From: Polytrichum commune
Lineage: Eukaryota; Streptophyta; Polytrichopsida; Polytrichales; Polytrichaceae
Direction of reading: 5' to 3'
Assembly: GCA_950295325.1 (NCBI GenBank)
Contig: OX485806.1
Span: forward strand, 13,642,001 to 13,706,000
Length of the DNA: 64,000 nt
Made by a program: the position numbers and the translations under genes. Shown piece by piece: positions 44,659 through 55,060 of this stretch. The notes under the pieces were generated by a model, which worked only from the letters and a program-made list of their open reading frames with translations, made no database searches and was not told the DNA's origin. Numbering within the stretch: position 1 is the stretch's first letter; every line of letters begins with the position of its first letter.

Positions 44659-46399
44659 TACATGAGAAGGTGAAATGCTACATGTCTTTTATTGTAATAT
44701 TTAGCCATCATGTGTACACAATGATTAAATATGTTAACAAATTGATTACTACTAATAAGTGTATGCGCAAATTGCGTAAGATGTGAAAGCTCAATAATAA
44801 TAATAATTATTATTATTATAAAGGATTACAATGGATGATGGATTTATGAGAGGTTTGGCTTTGCAATTAAATCCATGTGACCTACCCATGTCACTCTTTG
44901 TTTCACAGGGTGACCTATCAAACATGTGAAACCTCTATAGGATGGCCCAATAAGAAGGAATTTACAAAAATTGATCACGTGAGCCTCGAGTGAGTTGACT
45001 TCATGTGATTTACATCTACAGTTCAAGTCATTACTTCTCAAAACATTTTTCATATTAGTATAATTGAGCATGTGATGCTTACACATGTAGTTCAAACCCC
45101 TTCAATGGTCTTGTAAAACCTCAACAACCTGAACGGTGCAAAGCCCAACTTGCAATGAGCAACCTATAAGGAAAGCAGGCCTAATTCGGGTACTCATCTA
45201 GAACGGATGCCTATATTTGAGTAGTGTGTGGTTAGGTGTGGATTTAAGAAGGGACACCAAAAAGACATGCTCATTTGCTCAAAAATATCAGTAGTCAACA
45301 TGATAAGGGGCACATATATCATCATTTAATGATTTACTTTGATAAAGAATAAGACATGCACATAACCTCCCAGTAAATGAGGAAAATGGCTATGGGCATA
45401 ATTTGGACTTGCTAAACATCTTGCACTTACATCATGTTCTATAACCTTCAGGAAATGGGTTGAGTTGAAGTGTCTATTTAAGGCATGCTTGCCTTACCTA
45501 CATCCTAAACCCTAAACTCTAAACCTAAAACCCCCTTCCAACCGCCTTCCACCTTTTGTTGCTTTGAGGATCTTTCAGTTGTTTATTTGATAGATAATGT
45601 CTATGGACCATATGTGGCCACTTTTCTTAATTGGATGCCTATAATATACCTATTTTGATTGGTAAAAAGGCAAGTTTGTAGCTTGGCGTTTGTAATTAAT
45701 TATGGACATTAAAAAGAACATTATCTTTGCGATGAGATTGGACTATTTATAATGTGCTCAAATTGTATTAACCAACTATTCTAATTGTTCACACAATCGA
45801 GAGGCCCTATGTGGGGTCTATACGATTTAAAGAGAAAGAGAATCAAGTTCACTCTAGTCTCCTATCATCTTTGCATCTCAACTCCCAAAGTGACACTTAA
45901 AATGACAATTTGTGTGTTTCACAATTGCCAAAGTCTAAATTTGATCCAACGATTGCAATTGTTTGCAAACTTGTTGGAATTGTCCACAAATGAGTCACAT
46001 ATCATAAGGATAATATTTCTACCTCAACATGATGAAGCCTATTTCCACTTAAGATGCGTGGCAGCCATGTAACGGGGACACTTGGAGACATGAGAAAACC
46101 GTAACTCCTTTAGAATTAATATGGTTGATTCGGTCCAACCTAATCACACTACACTACCTACTTCGACATCTCTAAGGCTAATTTGTGCCAATCTACTCAA
46201 ATAAAGAGGTTTCCCTCAAATTTCCAAGCAACAAGGGGTTGCTCCGATTCCCAACTATCTCACCTTTCAACCTACACAACCACCATGAATCTCGGCCGTC
46301 TATTTCACATTGAAACAATTCAAGGATAACTTACCACTCACGTGTTCTCGATGGCTGGAAGCTTTTTAGAAATTAATGTTCCCTTGGACACTCTGCACC
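44659..46399. other. Gene-free DNA with dispersed-repeat copies
   Basis: An (AAT)n/(ATT)n palindrome lies at 44790-44818. High-copy repeat copies lie at about 45205-45300 and 45630-45770. A short telomere-like CCCTAAACTCTAAACC stretch is near 45505-45525. Open frames here are unrecognised. Confidence 0.4.
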
Positions 46400-46615
46400 C
46401 CAGTTCACCGAGTCAGTGTCCGGAGAGATTTTTGGGCATAATCGGTAAGATCCTCGTGTTTCCAAGCCCAACCGCTTACATGTTGTGGTCTTTTGGTTTT
46501 TCTTTATTAATTTGAGGTATATTCTATGGAATCCTCTGGAATGATGGGTAATTTTCTTGAAGTCTTAGATTTCAACCGGTTCATCTACAACTAGTAGTTT
46601 GTTTTCCCTGTTTGT
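46400..46615. repeat. Unrecognised ~230-bp dispersed repeat, copy 2
   Basis: Same strand as 11285-11520; shared blocks GATCCTCGTGTTTCCAAG, TTACATGTTGT and GAAGTCTTAGATTTCAA. Confidence 0.55.
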
Positions 46616-46647
46616 TGCACCGAGTCTACTTAAATGTGTTGGAACTA

Positions 46648-47005
46648 CACTCTAAACTCCGTAACATCAACCTCCTTAATGTCACTCGTTCTATGATTTT
46701 CCAAAACCTTAGGTAACGGATGTTCTCAAGCAAAATTTCACTCCTTGTTGTCACGTTTCCCTCCCATATATCATGGGTTTTGACATTGAAATGAATAACT
46801 AAAGAATTCAAATCACACGCTCGCGCACATGACGCAGTCATCATTGTAATTATTATTATTACCGCAATGTTGACTTTGTGTTATTCCATAATGTCACATG
46901 CTACACTGATTCTCTTCTATCATGCACCGATGTTAACACTACCGAACTCCTTAATATCACATGCAATTTGATTGCCACAAGCGTGATAGTACGGAGTTTA
47001 GAGTG
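46648..47005. mobile_element. MITE with CACTCTAAACTCCGTA ends
   Basis: 358 bp; left CACTCTAAACTCCGTAACATC and right GATAGTACGGAGTTTAGAGTG are inverted. The minus-strand open frame inside is not a gene. No clear target duplication. Confidence 0.65.
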
Positions 47006-47305
47006 CGTATCGATCGCATCGAGACCATGATGTAAAGCGATGAAACCACCTCAATAAAAAAAGCAAGGTGTCATGGCCGTGCCAATCCTTATCTGTGTTG
47101 TGGCACACATGTCATTAGAGACCCTCAAGAAAGAGCCACAAAGCCTACAAATTGGACGGTGGCCCATCCGCCACGTATATTAGATCGCCATAGATCCGTG
47201 GTCCCCTAGACTATGTATCATTTCAACGGCCTAAATCTCCATTCAGGCGGTTTGGTTAGTATGCCAGCAAGATGGAAACCCATGGGCTCATAAGCGGTCC
47301 ACTAA

Positions 47306-47989
47306 GGGTGAGTGTCCATGTAGGCCGCTTGCACACCAGATTCTAGTGTGAATAATGACAAACCCACCCAAATGTAGAGGGAATGCAATGGGTAGGGTTC
47401 ATATGTGCCAACTACACTAAATATGATATTTAGTGTTAGATACACTAAATACGAACAATACACTAAATATCACTAACCCTATGAAAGTAAGTAACATTAA
47501 ATGTAAACTCAAACACTAAATATCATCTATGGTAATATGTGAAAGTTACATGCACGAATTTAGTGTTTAGTAGGAAAGAGGTGGCAACAAGGAAGGCGGC
47601 GGCGGCGGCGCATTTATGTCTAACACTAATTATCAAAGAATTGAAAATTAGTGTTGAGCATAATAGGGTGGTAAAACACTAAATCTAATCAAACACTAAA
47701 TATCATATTTAGTGCAGCTACTTCCATCTTCAACATATCCGAGACTGCCTACTAATCTCCTGCCCCTCCTTTTAAAATCGGTCTTCAATCCTTTGGTGAG
47801 TGGCACTTGCAGACTAAAGATTTTTAGTGGGCACATGGAAGTCTAGCGGTCCATGTCCATGGCCCTCCACATTCAAGCAGGCCATCCAAATTTGGTTGGA
47901 TGGCGACTTGTGCTTAACTACATGCAAACACCTCTGACCTAGTATTTTCTAGAATCTAGTGAGCGAGTGGCCTACATGGAAACTCACCC
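47306..47989. mobile_element. Tourist-like MITE (GGGTGAGT family) with a nested MITE
   Basis: Ends GGGTGAGTGTCCATGTAGG and CCTACATGGAAACTCACCC with an exact TAA duplication (47303-47305, 47990-47992). A second MITE (47415-47714) is inserted in it; without that the element is about 380 bp. The 103-bp element at 25805-25907 has the same ends. Confidence 0.85.
47415..47714. mobile_element. MITE of the CACTAAAT-palindrome group, nested
   Basis: Left CACTAAATATGATATTTAGTG-like palindrome; right CACTAAATATCATATTTAGTG. The 300-bp interior is packed with further CACTAAAT words and a (GGC)5 stretch near 47596-47612. It lies wholly inside the Tourist-like element, so it is younger. Confidence 0.72.
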
Positions 47990-47990
47990 T

Positions 47991-48208
47991 AAATATGTTA
48001 TTTAGTCTCACATACTATTTGAAATTAGGCAACACTATAACTCTTTACTGTACATCTCATTTTTTTTACCAAAAAAAGTTTGAATTAGTTGTTTGGACAT
48101 TATAAAACATTAACATCTTTACTTGGTAAAAAAAATACACTAATAGTAAAAAAGATATAGGAATGTATAACTCCGAATAGTTAGTGACACTTAATATCAT
48201 TTTTAGTA
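47991..48208. mobile_element. Diverged MITE of the 32615-32832 family
   Basis: TAAATATGTTATTTAGTCTCAC on the left and GACACTTAATATCATTTTTAGT on the right; the interior matches 32615-32832 (GTTGTTTGGACATTATAAAAC; TTTACTTGGTAAA). Its left edge abuts the TAA duplication of the preceding Tourist-like element. Confidence 0.5.
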
Positions 48209-48574
48209 CAATAAGGTGAACCCCAAAAACCTACGTGGAACTTGAAATCAACATTCTGTAATAAATTCATACATTTTGGGGCTTCAAATGTGTGACAGTG
48301 GTACATAAGGTAGCTAAACCTAACACAACACCTAGTAACCTACGATTACCCAAATGACAGGTAGGGTTTTTTGTTTTTTATTTAATTTTTTTGTTTTTTT
48401 TTATACTGCAAATCTTGACCTTCAAAAATCTTTCATTAGTAACCCTTCCTTAAAATGAGAGAACCTTGGACATCTTGGATTGCATTCTAAAATGAAGCAC
48501 ATGTAAGTTGCATGAAGAGCTTAAAGTAAGCACACTTTCCACATAACATCGATCACATCCATAACAATGTTCTA

Positions 48575-48672
48575 TGGGATTGACAATATTCCACGTGGTG
48601 TTGGATATTCCCCACATTCAAACTGAATGTGGGGAGTATCCAGGAGTACTACGTGGAATACTATCAATCCCA
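48575..48672. other. 98-nt hairpin with a ~47-bp stem
   Basis: TGGGATTGACAATATTCCACG, then GGATATTCCCCACATTCA, pairs with TGAATGTGGGGAGTATCC, then CGTGGAATACTATCAATCCCA, across a very short loop and with one small bulge. It could be a miniature foldback element or a small-RNA precursor; the sequence alone does not decide. Confidence 0.5.
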
Positions 48673-48816
48673 CAACACATTGTTTTGGATTTGAGAAATG
48701 TTATGCACACCAATGTGGGTACGCATCCCACTAACTTTGTTTTCAAATTGTAGATTAAAACCCTCTTTTTTTAATGTGCAGAGAGTTTCTACACATTTCT
48801 TAGCATGCAAGCTACT

Positions 48817-48990
48817 CTAAATATCCCATTTAGTACTACAATAACGTCTTACTTAGGAATTCAATTTTCACTAACGAAAGAAGAGGCGGTTCAGACATTA
48901 CAGAACATGAATGACTTTGCTTGGTAAAATATTACATTCTCATTAAATAGTTATAGCACGGCGTAACTCCGAACAGTAACATGCAGGAAT
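48817..48990. mobile_element. Diverged MITE of the 32615-32832 family
   Basis: Core shared with about 57690-57875 (AATAACGTCTTACT, CTCATTAAATA, TTATAGCAC, GTAACTCCGAACAGTA-like). Ends are degraded. Confidence 0.45.
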
Positions 48991-49249
48991 TGGGATAATC
49001 AGTGAAGCTAAGTTGAACGGAGTAGAGGTAACTAAAAAACTGGATGAATCTCATTCCTAAGGCATGGCTAGTGTGTGTTTCTTCATGGGCCCCCCTTGAG
49101 CTAGACCATGGATGGTGGGGTCCACATCAATGTTTGTATATAACCCAAGCCGGAAGTCTTCTATCTCCTTGAATGAAATTTCTATTTTTTGGAATGGTAG
49201 AGACCCTATAGAATCCCACATAGATTGATCGGATAGACCTATTTCCGTC

Positions 49250-49670
49250 AACTTAAGCAATTTTGCATAAGTTTAGTACAGGCATGCTATTGGGGGATTT
49301 TACACAGGTCCACAAATTGATACCACAATGTTTAACAAAAAAAACACACTTTATTTTCAAATTTTCAAATTATTGTAAATTTATCAAGGGCACGAATCTC
49401 TCCCAACCCATACTCATAGCATAGGTCGGCCTATTTCCAATAACTGAGAGACATAAACTTGAGTGTCCTTTCCAAGGAACCCAAATTCATGCCCTTTTAA
49501 GTTTTTTTTTAATTATTATTTTTACGCCGAATGAGACAGCTACATGTGTGATTCTTCATGACTTATTCCATCACGGTATTAAGTGATAGCTACATGTGTG
49601 GAAGTTCACGGCTTTAGGGGACTCTATCTATGAAGATTGGGGGGATAGCGAAATTGGGTATTTGTCTACT
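49250..49670. repeat. Dispersed repeat, uninterrupted copy (pairs with 58890-59880)
   Basis: Shared blocks include AGCAATTTTGCATAA, ATTCTCTTCCAACC-type sequence, AAGGAACCCAAATTCATGCC, AAGTTCACGGCTTTAGG and AAGATTGGGGG. The other copy is split by a hAT-type insertion at 59133-59680. Confidence 0.6.
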
Positions 49671-49678
49671 TTGTTAAA

Positions 49679-50478
49679 GTAGAGATGCCCACAATCAATC
49701 ACTTTAGAGATTTTGCACCAGATCTGGAGAAGTATAAGGCAATGCAATTTTATTTGTATAGGAAGACAAAACAAAACAAAACGGTAACTTTATTATTTAA
49801 ATTGAAATTACCTGTGAATTTTTGGAGCCAAAAGTTGGATTGAACATATTATCAATGTCTAGAGTTTGCCATAACCATTGATATTAACTGCTCGTTCCTC
49901 CTCACTTTGGCACTCAAAACTAGGACATGTGTCATGACACTATTGGTTCCAGCCTAATTGAAATTTGGTCCCAGCCTTAACGAAATTCGTGTAACCTATA
50001 GATTGCCGATGGGTCCCTGATCGGGAATAGGTCCTTTTATTATAATTCTTGGCACCTAAGTAGTTGGGACCAAGATAACCCTCTAAGGCCATATAATATA
50101 GTTGGAGCACCTATTCTCGATCATGACCTCATCGGAAATCCATAGGGTGCCATAACTTTGATCAGGCTCGGACTAGATTTTGATCAAGCCACAACCAATA
50201 GTGTCAAGACACACGTCCCTAGTTTTGATGCTAAAGTGAGGAGGAATGAGACGTTAAAATGGGTGGTTATGACATATTCTAGACATTGGTAATATGTTCG
50301 GGTCAATTTTTGGCTTCAGAAATTCATAATAATTCCAATTTAAGCAATAAAATCACCGAATTTTTTTCACAATCCTCTTGATTTCTATCTTCATACATGG
50401 GAAAAAATTTGCACCACCTTATACTTCTCCAGATGTGGCGCACAATCTCTTCAAGCGATCGGTTATGGGCGCCTCTAC
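49679..50478. mobile_element. 800-bp element with long diverged inverted repeats
   Basis: The left arm GTAGAGATGCCCACAATC...TCTGGAGAAGTATAAGG is mirrored by the right arm CCTTATACTTCTCCAGATG...GGGCGCCTCTAC; pairing continues inward for over 300 bp (blocks around CTAGACATTG and the CTCACTTT...CTCCTC segment). I see no transposase and no clear target duplication. It ends about 125 bp before the G-box of the third HMA gene, so it forms the distal promoter. Confidence 0.7.
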
Positions 50479-50602
50479 ACTAATAAGCAGTCCACTGTAG
50501 ACTCCTTGACTGGAAGCATGGGAAGCCGTGCCCTAAGTTTGCCTTGGTCATGGCTTCAGATATTATGAACCCACGCGGTCACCGAACCGCCGTCGGATGC
50601 TC

Positions 50603-50613
50603 GCCACGTGTCC
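50603..50613 (+). promoter_or_regulatory. G-box/ABRE-like motif upstream of the third HMA gene
   Basis: GCCACGTGTCC, identical to the 11-mer at 28357-28367 upstream of the paralogue; about 390 bp before the start codon at 51005. Confidence 0.5.
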
Positions 50614-51004
50614 TATGACCCCCTGGTTCCAGGGAGCTTCGTAGCCCTGGATCACGCGGGCACACTCAAAATTATCACTCCTGCACATCCAGACATAAAA
50701 CTACTGCACGCATGTACTAGAATCCCAGTGAGCTCACCTTCGATCTATATCTTCCCGTGACAGTGGCAGAGTTGGAGCAGACAGCTCAAGTTAATTGAAG
50801 CTCGTGTGATCATTTAGTAGTTTGGTGATCAACATTCTGGTTCAGAGCCGGAGTTGCAGTTGGCTGCCTCGATTCAGCTAGTCAGGTCGAAGGATATTAC
50901 GGATCAATCTTTGTGGGTTAATAAGTACTACAGTAGTTCTGCTTCGAGAATTTGATCAGAGCCGAGTTTCGGGTGGGTGGTGGGAGCTTTTGCAAGAAGT
51001 TGAG

Positions 51005-52724
51005 ATGGCGACCAAATTCAGAGAGGTACTACTTCTTTGGTTTGTTTGGTTTGGTTGGTTGTCAGAGTTGGGACGGGTTACTTGTTTCTCTGTGAGGGGC
51101 AGCAGGTTATAATTGGAATATCACGAGTCACAGTACATTCACAGTCATCTGTAAGTATGCATCTTAGTACGACCTAAATTGTGTTGAGGAGCCACAGGCC
51201 TGACCAAAGATGAAACTTTTGTCGGCAAATCGTGAGATCGTGTATGTGTGTGTAGCTGGATTTACATATACACTCATAGCCTTTCTGTGAGGAGCTGCAG
51301 GTTTACTTAGGTATTCATTGCACCACAGCACATTCATCAAACTTGGCACATGATTTTCGATCACTTAATGACCTTTTTATCTTTTGTTTTCCTTGTGGGA
51401 TAAATGGCATCCATCATTTACCGTTGTGTTGTTTCCGATCTGTGAGAGCCTCTGCAATTAGTAACCTACCAAAAGGATGAATCAAATTTAGTTGTTGGCA
51501 AAGCTTGAGACGTGTTGCTGGAATTAAGTCATGCCATTTCTGATTCTCGTACCATTCGTTCGTCCAGTCTGATAGGGAACGCCTTTCTCTGCCTATGATG
51601 TAATTTCACGTCATCTTTCAAGAGGCTCCAGCCAATTGACACATGACGACATGTGGCATTTTTCCCCCTGACAAATGAAATCACTTATGCCTAATCTGAC
51701 CCGCACGTACTAGGGTGGATGCTAGAATCCTCATCTCCTCGCGTTTGATCTGCATCCGCTCAGAAAGTCCCTAATCATTCCAGCTATTTGATCCATTGAC
51801 TAGTGACTCTTCATGATTTTGCAGCTGCTTGGGTTCAAAGACAAAGACGATGACGATTTCTCACCGGCCTACCCTCCAGGGTACCCGATGCAGAACAACT
51901 CGATGCGCCGGCTCGACTCGCGCAGCAAGCTTCCAATCCTGGAGCTCAAGGTACCCATGTGCTGCGAGAAGTGCCAGCAGAAGGTGAAGGAGGAGCTCGA
52001 AGGGTTAGAAGGCGTCCGGAGCGTCGAGTGCGACCAGTTCAACCAGCGCGTGACCGTCACGGGCAACGTCGACCCTATCCTCGCGCTCAGGAGGGTGAAG
52101 AAGGTGAAGAAGAAATCCGATTTTTTCGTCCAAGAATGCCACATCGACCGGATACGGCCCCCGATGGCGCAAAACAACTACAACAATTCTAACAATACCG
52201 GGTACGGCACCCGGCCGCAGGAAGAAGGCAAATTGCAGTACACGCAGAAGCCGTTGATTAGGTCGAATTCGTTCGGGCGCGGCTCGTCGCCTTATAACAA
52301 CAATTCTTATAACACTCATAACGTGCAGCAGCCCAGCAGCGGGAGGCCACTCGGGCTCATGCGCTCGAACTCACAGGACCGCAACTTGAACCGTTTATCA
52401 TCGTTTGGGCAGGTGGTTCGTCATGATGGCGCCCGCCACTTGGATTTCGAGCCCCAGGACCTCCAGAGGGATTTCTACGCGACTCGCCGGATGCCCTCTT
52501 TCAAGAACCACCGGTACCATGACGCAGAGTACATTGCCATGGGCAACGAGCACACTCCGGCCATAAGCGAAACACGCTACACGAATAGTGGTGCTCCGGC
52601 TGTTCGGAACAACGGGGGCGGCCAGCGGCCAGCCCCGGGCATGTTCCGATCTCAAGTCTCCTTCAAAAAACTTCCCGTCTCTAACCCCTACTACCTGAGG
52701 CAGATCAGCTCCGACACGCACTGA
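51005..52724 (+). CDS. HMA-domain metal-binding protein, HPP type (two exons, 306 aa)
   Basis: Exons predicted at 51005-51025 (MATKFRE) and 51825-52724; intron 51026-51824 (GTACTA...TTTTGCAG), phase 0. The HMA domain spans residues about 43-108 with metal loop M52-C53-C54-E-K-C57, EGVRSVECD, QRVTVTGNVDPILALRRV and KKVKKKSDFF. The Asp-rich segment DKDDDD precedes it. The tail is Asn/Arg/Ser-rich with LIRSNSF (residues 151-157), LMRSNSQ (185-191) and RLSSFGQ, then RRMPSFKNHRYHDAEYIAMG and SFKKLPVSNPYYLRQ; it ends SSDTH with no CaaX box. Each LxRSNS matches the phi-x-R-x-x-S consensus of CDPK/SnRK kinases. It is collinear with the gene at 28852-31007 apart from the missing second intron. An in-frame ATG at 51813 lies in the intron and is rejected because the 7-codon first exon and splice sites are conserved in the paralogue. 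Confidence 0.9.
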
Positions 52725-54639
52725 GTTGATGCGGGAATATTGGTTGCAGTACTTGATTCATAGTATACACATGTATATGAGGCCTCATTATCCACGTTCC
52801 AGATTGTTCAAAGAGATATAATTCAGAAGCTGGCATGGGAAAGAGGGCCGGTGGGCCGGCATGAATGATAGACATGTCTGTATATATATATGTATATATC
52901 AGAGACACTAATTCCCCAGATCCAGATTGTACAAGTTTCGAACTGGTTTGTTGGTGAGCACATTTATATGAAAAATTAAACAAGGGTGGACGACCCAATC
53001 AACTTAGCATTTTAGGGTTTGAGGTAGACGAGGTTGGCATATCAGTTGGCTTCGAGGTAGCAGAGCTTTTACATCTGAACAGTGAACTTTGTGACCATAT
53101 AAAAGTACGTTGTATAATTAGGGTTTTCAATGACCCCTAGGAGCGATTACTACCAAATCTCTAGCGAGGGAGAGATGACGTTGACCGAGGGGACGGAATG
53201 AGCACATCAGAGACGCTTCTTGAACCCTAGGCTACAAATTAATTGTCTGTGTATGTGAACCCGAGGCAGGTTCACTTAGCCAGCCTATGGACAGGGCTAC
53301 TAGCACTGGCCCTGGATGTGGGCGATTTTGATGGGACCAACTTGTCCCTACACTAACTGTATTCTCTAGTTTGTAGCTGCGTATATTATTGTTGGGCCGT
53401 GATTTTTCAAACAGTTGCATCTCTGTGTTTTTAGCTTGCAGCTCAAGGAGAACAGTACTTTGTTGTCTTACAGACAACTTTGGAGGACGGATGGGTCCTC
53501 GACCTGTACACTAGCTCATGCACTACTCAGCTAGATATAAAGTGAGATTGTGAGAACATTATTTTGTGCACATAAAGTTTCAATTTAAGGTAAATGGTGA
53601 TGTAATATTGATGCACTTGCAAGTATAAGACACTGCTGCCATCACTGCTTTTGTATTTTTATGCAACAGTTTCAAGTTTTCACAATCGTGCGGTAAATGT
53701 CAAGCAATAAATTCTAAACACTCTGAAGCTTGCATATGACATGAAGTGCTCTAGAAGTAACTTAGGGGTACTGGAAGTTGACCAAGACACCACATCTGCT
53801 TGAAAGAGTTCTGGCTTGTCATCTCAAACTTCTAAATTCATATATCTGCTTTGATTCAATCAGATCAAATTTCAATGTCGAATCTATGCTTACCAAACAT
53901 GGGATTGCAGTTTTATTTACTTGTCCCTAAGATAGACCTTAAATTTGAGATATTCACTTACTACACATGCCGGCTTCCACTGCAATTGTTTATAGCTAAT
54001 TGACACAAAGCCCGAATCTAGCTATAGATAAATTTCATGCAAAGAAAGATACAGACTTTAGTTACCTTTCTTGGGTTCATGATTGATTCCACCACGTGCA
54101 CCTTAGAAGTTGTCCCTCGTTATGTTTCGGGTTCTAATGGCTTTCTGTGTCTTTTGACAATGAAATAAACTGGATTTTTAAAGTCATTAAACACACACAC
54201 ACACACACAGAGATATATATATATATATATATGTCAATCATACAAGTTCTAGAGCACATACTCAATAGTAATGGTTTTAAAATACTCCCTGTGCAATGAG
54301 CATTCATTTGCATGCAGGCCTCCCCTAATCATAAACAATGTAACAATCAATTGAGCCTCTCATCCAGATAAGTGGATCGCAGAGGATAATTAGTCCATAT
54401 CGTTCACAACCAAAGTTAGATTCCTTGCTCTTTGAGATGGGCCCCCACCAATCTACTGAAGTGGAAGGGCCAAGAGAGAAAACTCATCCCCATAAGACTT
54501 ATGCTTAATATATCCCCATTGAGACCTAACATACTGATTTTGGGTCTCTTACGCTAACTTAATTCCAGAGTTGCACAGATGAAGAAAGTAGTGTCCGTAT
54601 TATAATATAGTGGACTCTGTTTTCACCCTAAGTAAGATT
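52725..54639. other. 3' flank of the third HMA gene and gene-free DNA
   Basis: The first few hundred bases probably hold the 3' UTR. (AC)n and (AT)n microsatellites are at about 54189-54208 and 54213-54231. No further gene is seen. Confidence 0.4.
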
Positions 54640-55060
54640 GGTGGAGACGAGCATTTTCAAGAGCAACACAGCTACATAGCTTTGGCTTTCGACCACCAAT
54701 GAATGGCTTCCAGGCAATGAACGGGGAGAACCAACAGCTAGTGACAGAAGAACCACTGCTGAGTTTGAGAAATAGCCAGTTGAATTTCAAGACTTTAGGG
54801 AAACTACCGACCTTTTCAGAGGAATCTATGGAATAATATACCTCAAATTGATGAAGAAAATCACAACATGTAACCAGTGGGACTTGGAAACACGAGGATC
54901 TCGACTGGTTATGCCCGAAAACTCTCTCAGGACACTGCTCCCAGGCTTGGTAGAGTGTGTAGGAAAGTATAGTTAACCCAACCAATAATCGACCCCCCAT
55001 TTCCTTTGCAGAGGACAAGCTGGGACTGCAGCTTCCGAGGTTTAGGGTCCCACCTTTCAT
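54640..55060 (-). repeat. Unrecognised dispersed repeat, copy 3, within a 160-codon frame
   Basis: The part 54740-54960 is an inverted relative of 11285-11520 and 46400-46615. A minus-strand frame of 160 codons (54623-55105) runs through it, but the frame is not kept in the other copies and shows no domain. On the plus strand a good splice-acceptor-like CATTTCCTTTGCAG ends at about 55015, hinting that the repeat derives from an old plus-strand gene; this is speculative. Confidence 0.45.

Noticed and set aside
51869-52721. Arg-rich open frames of about 75-107 codons overlapping the third HMA gene
   Set aside because: Shadow frames of the real coding exon; the real frame has paralogue support throughout.
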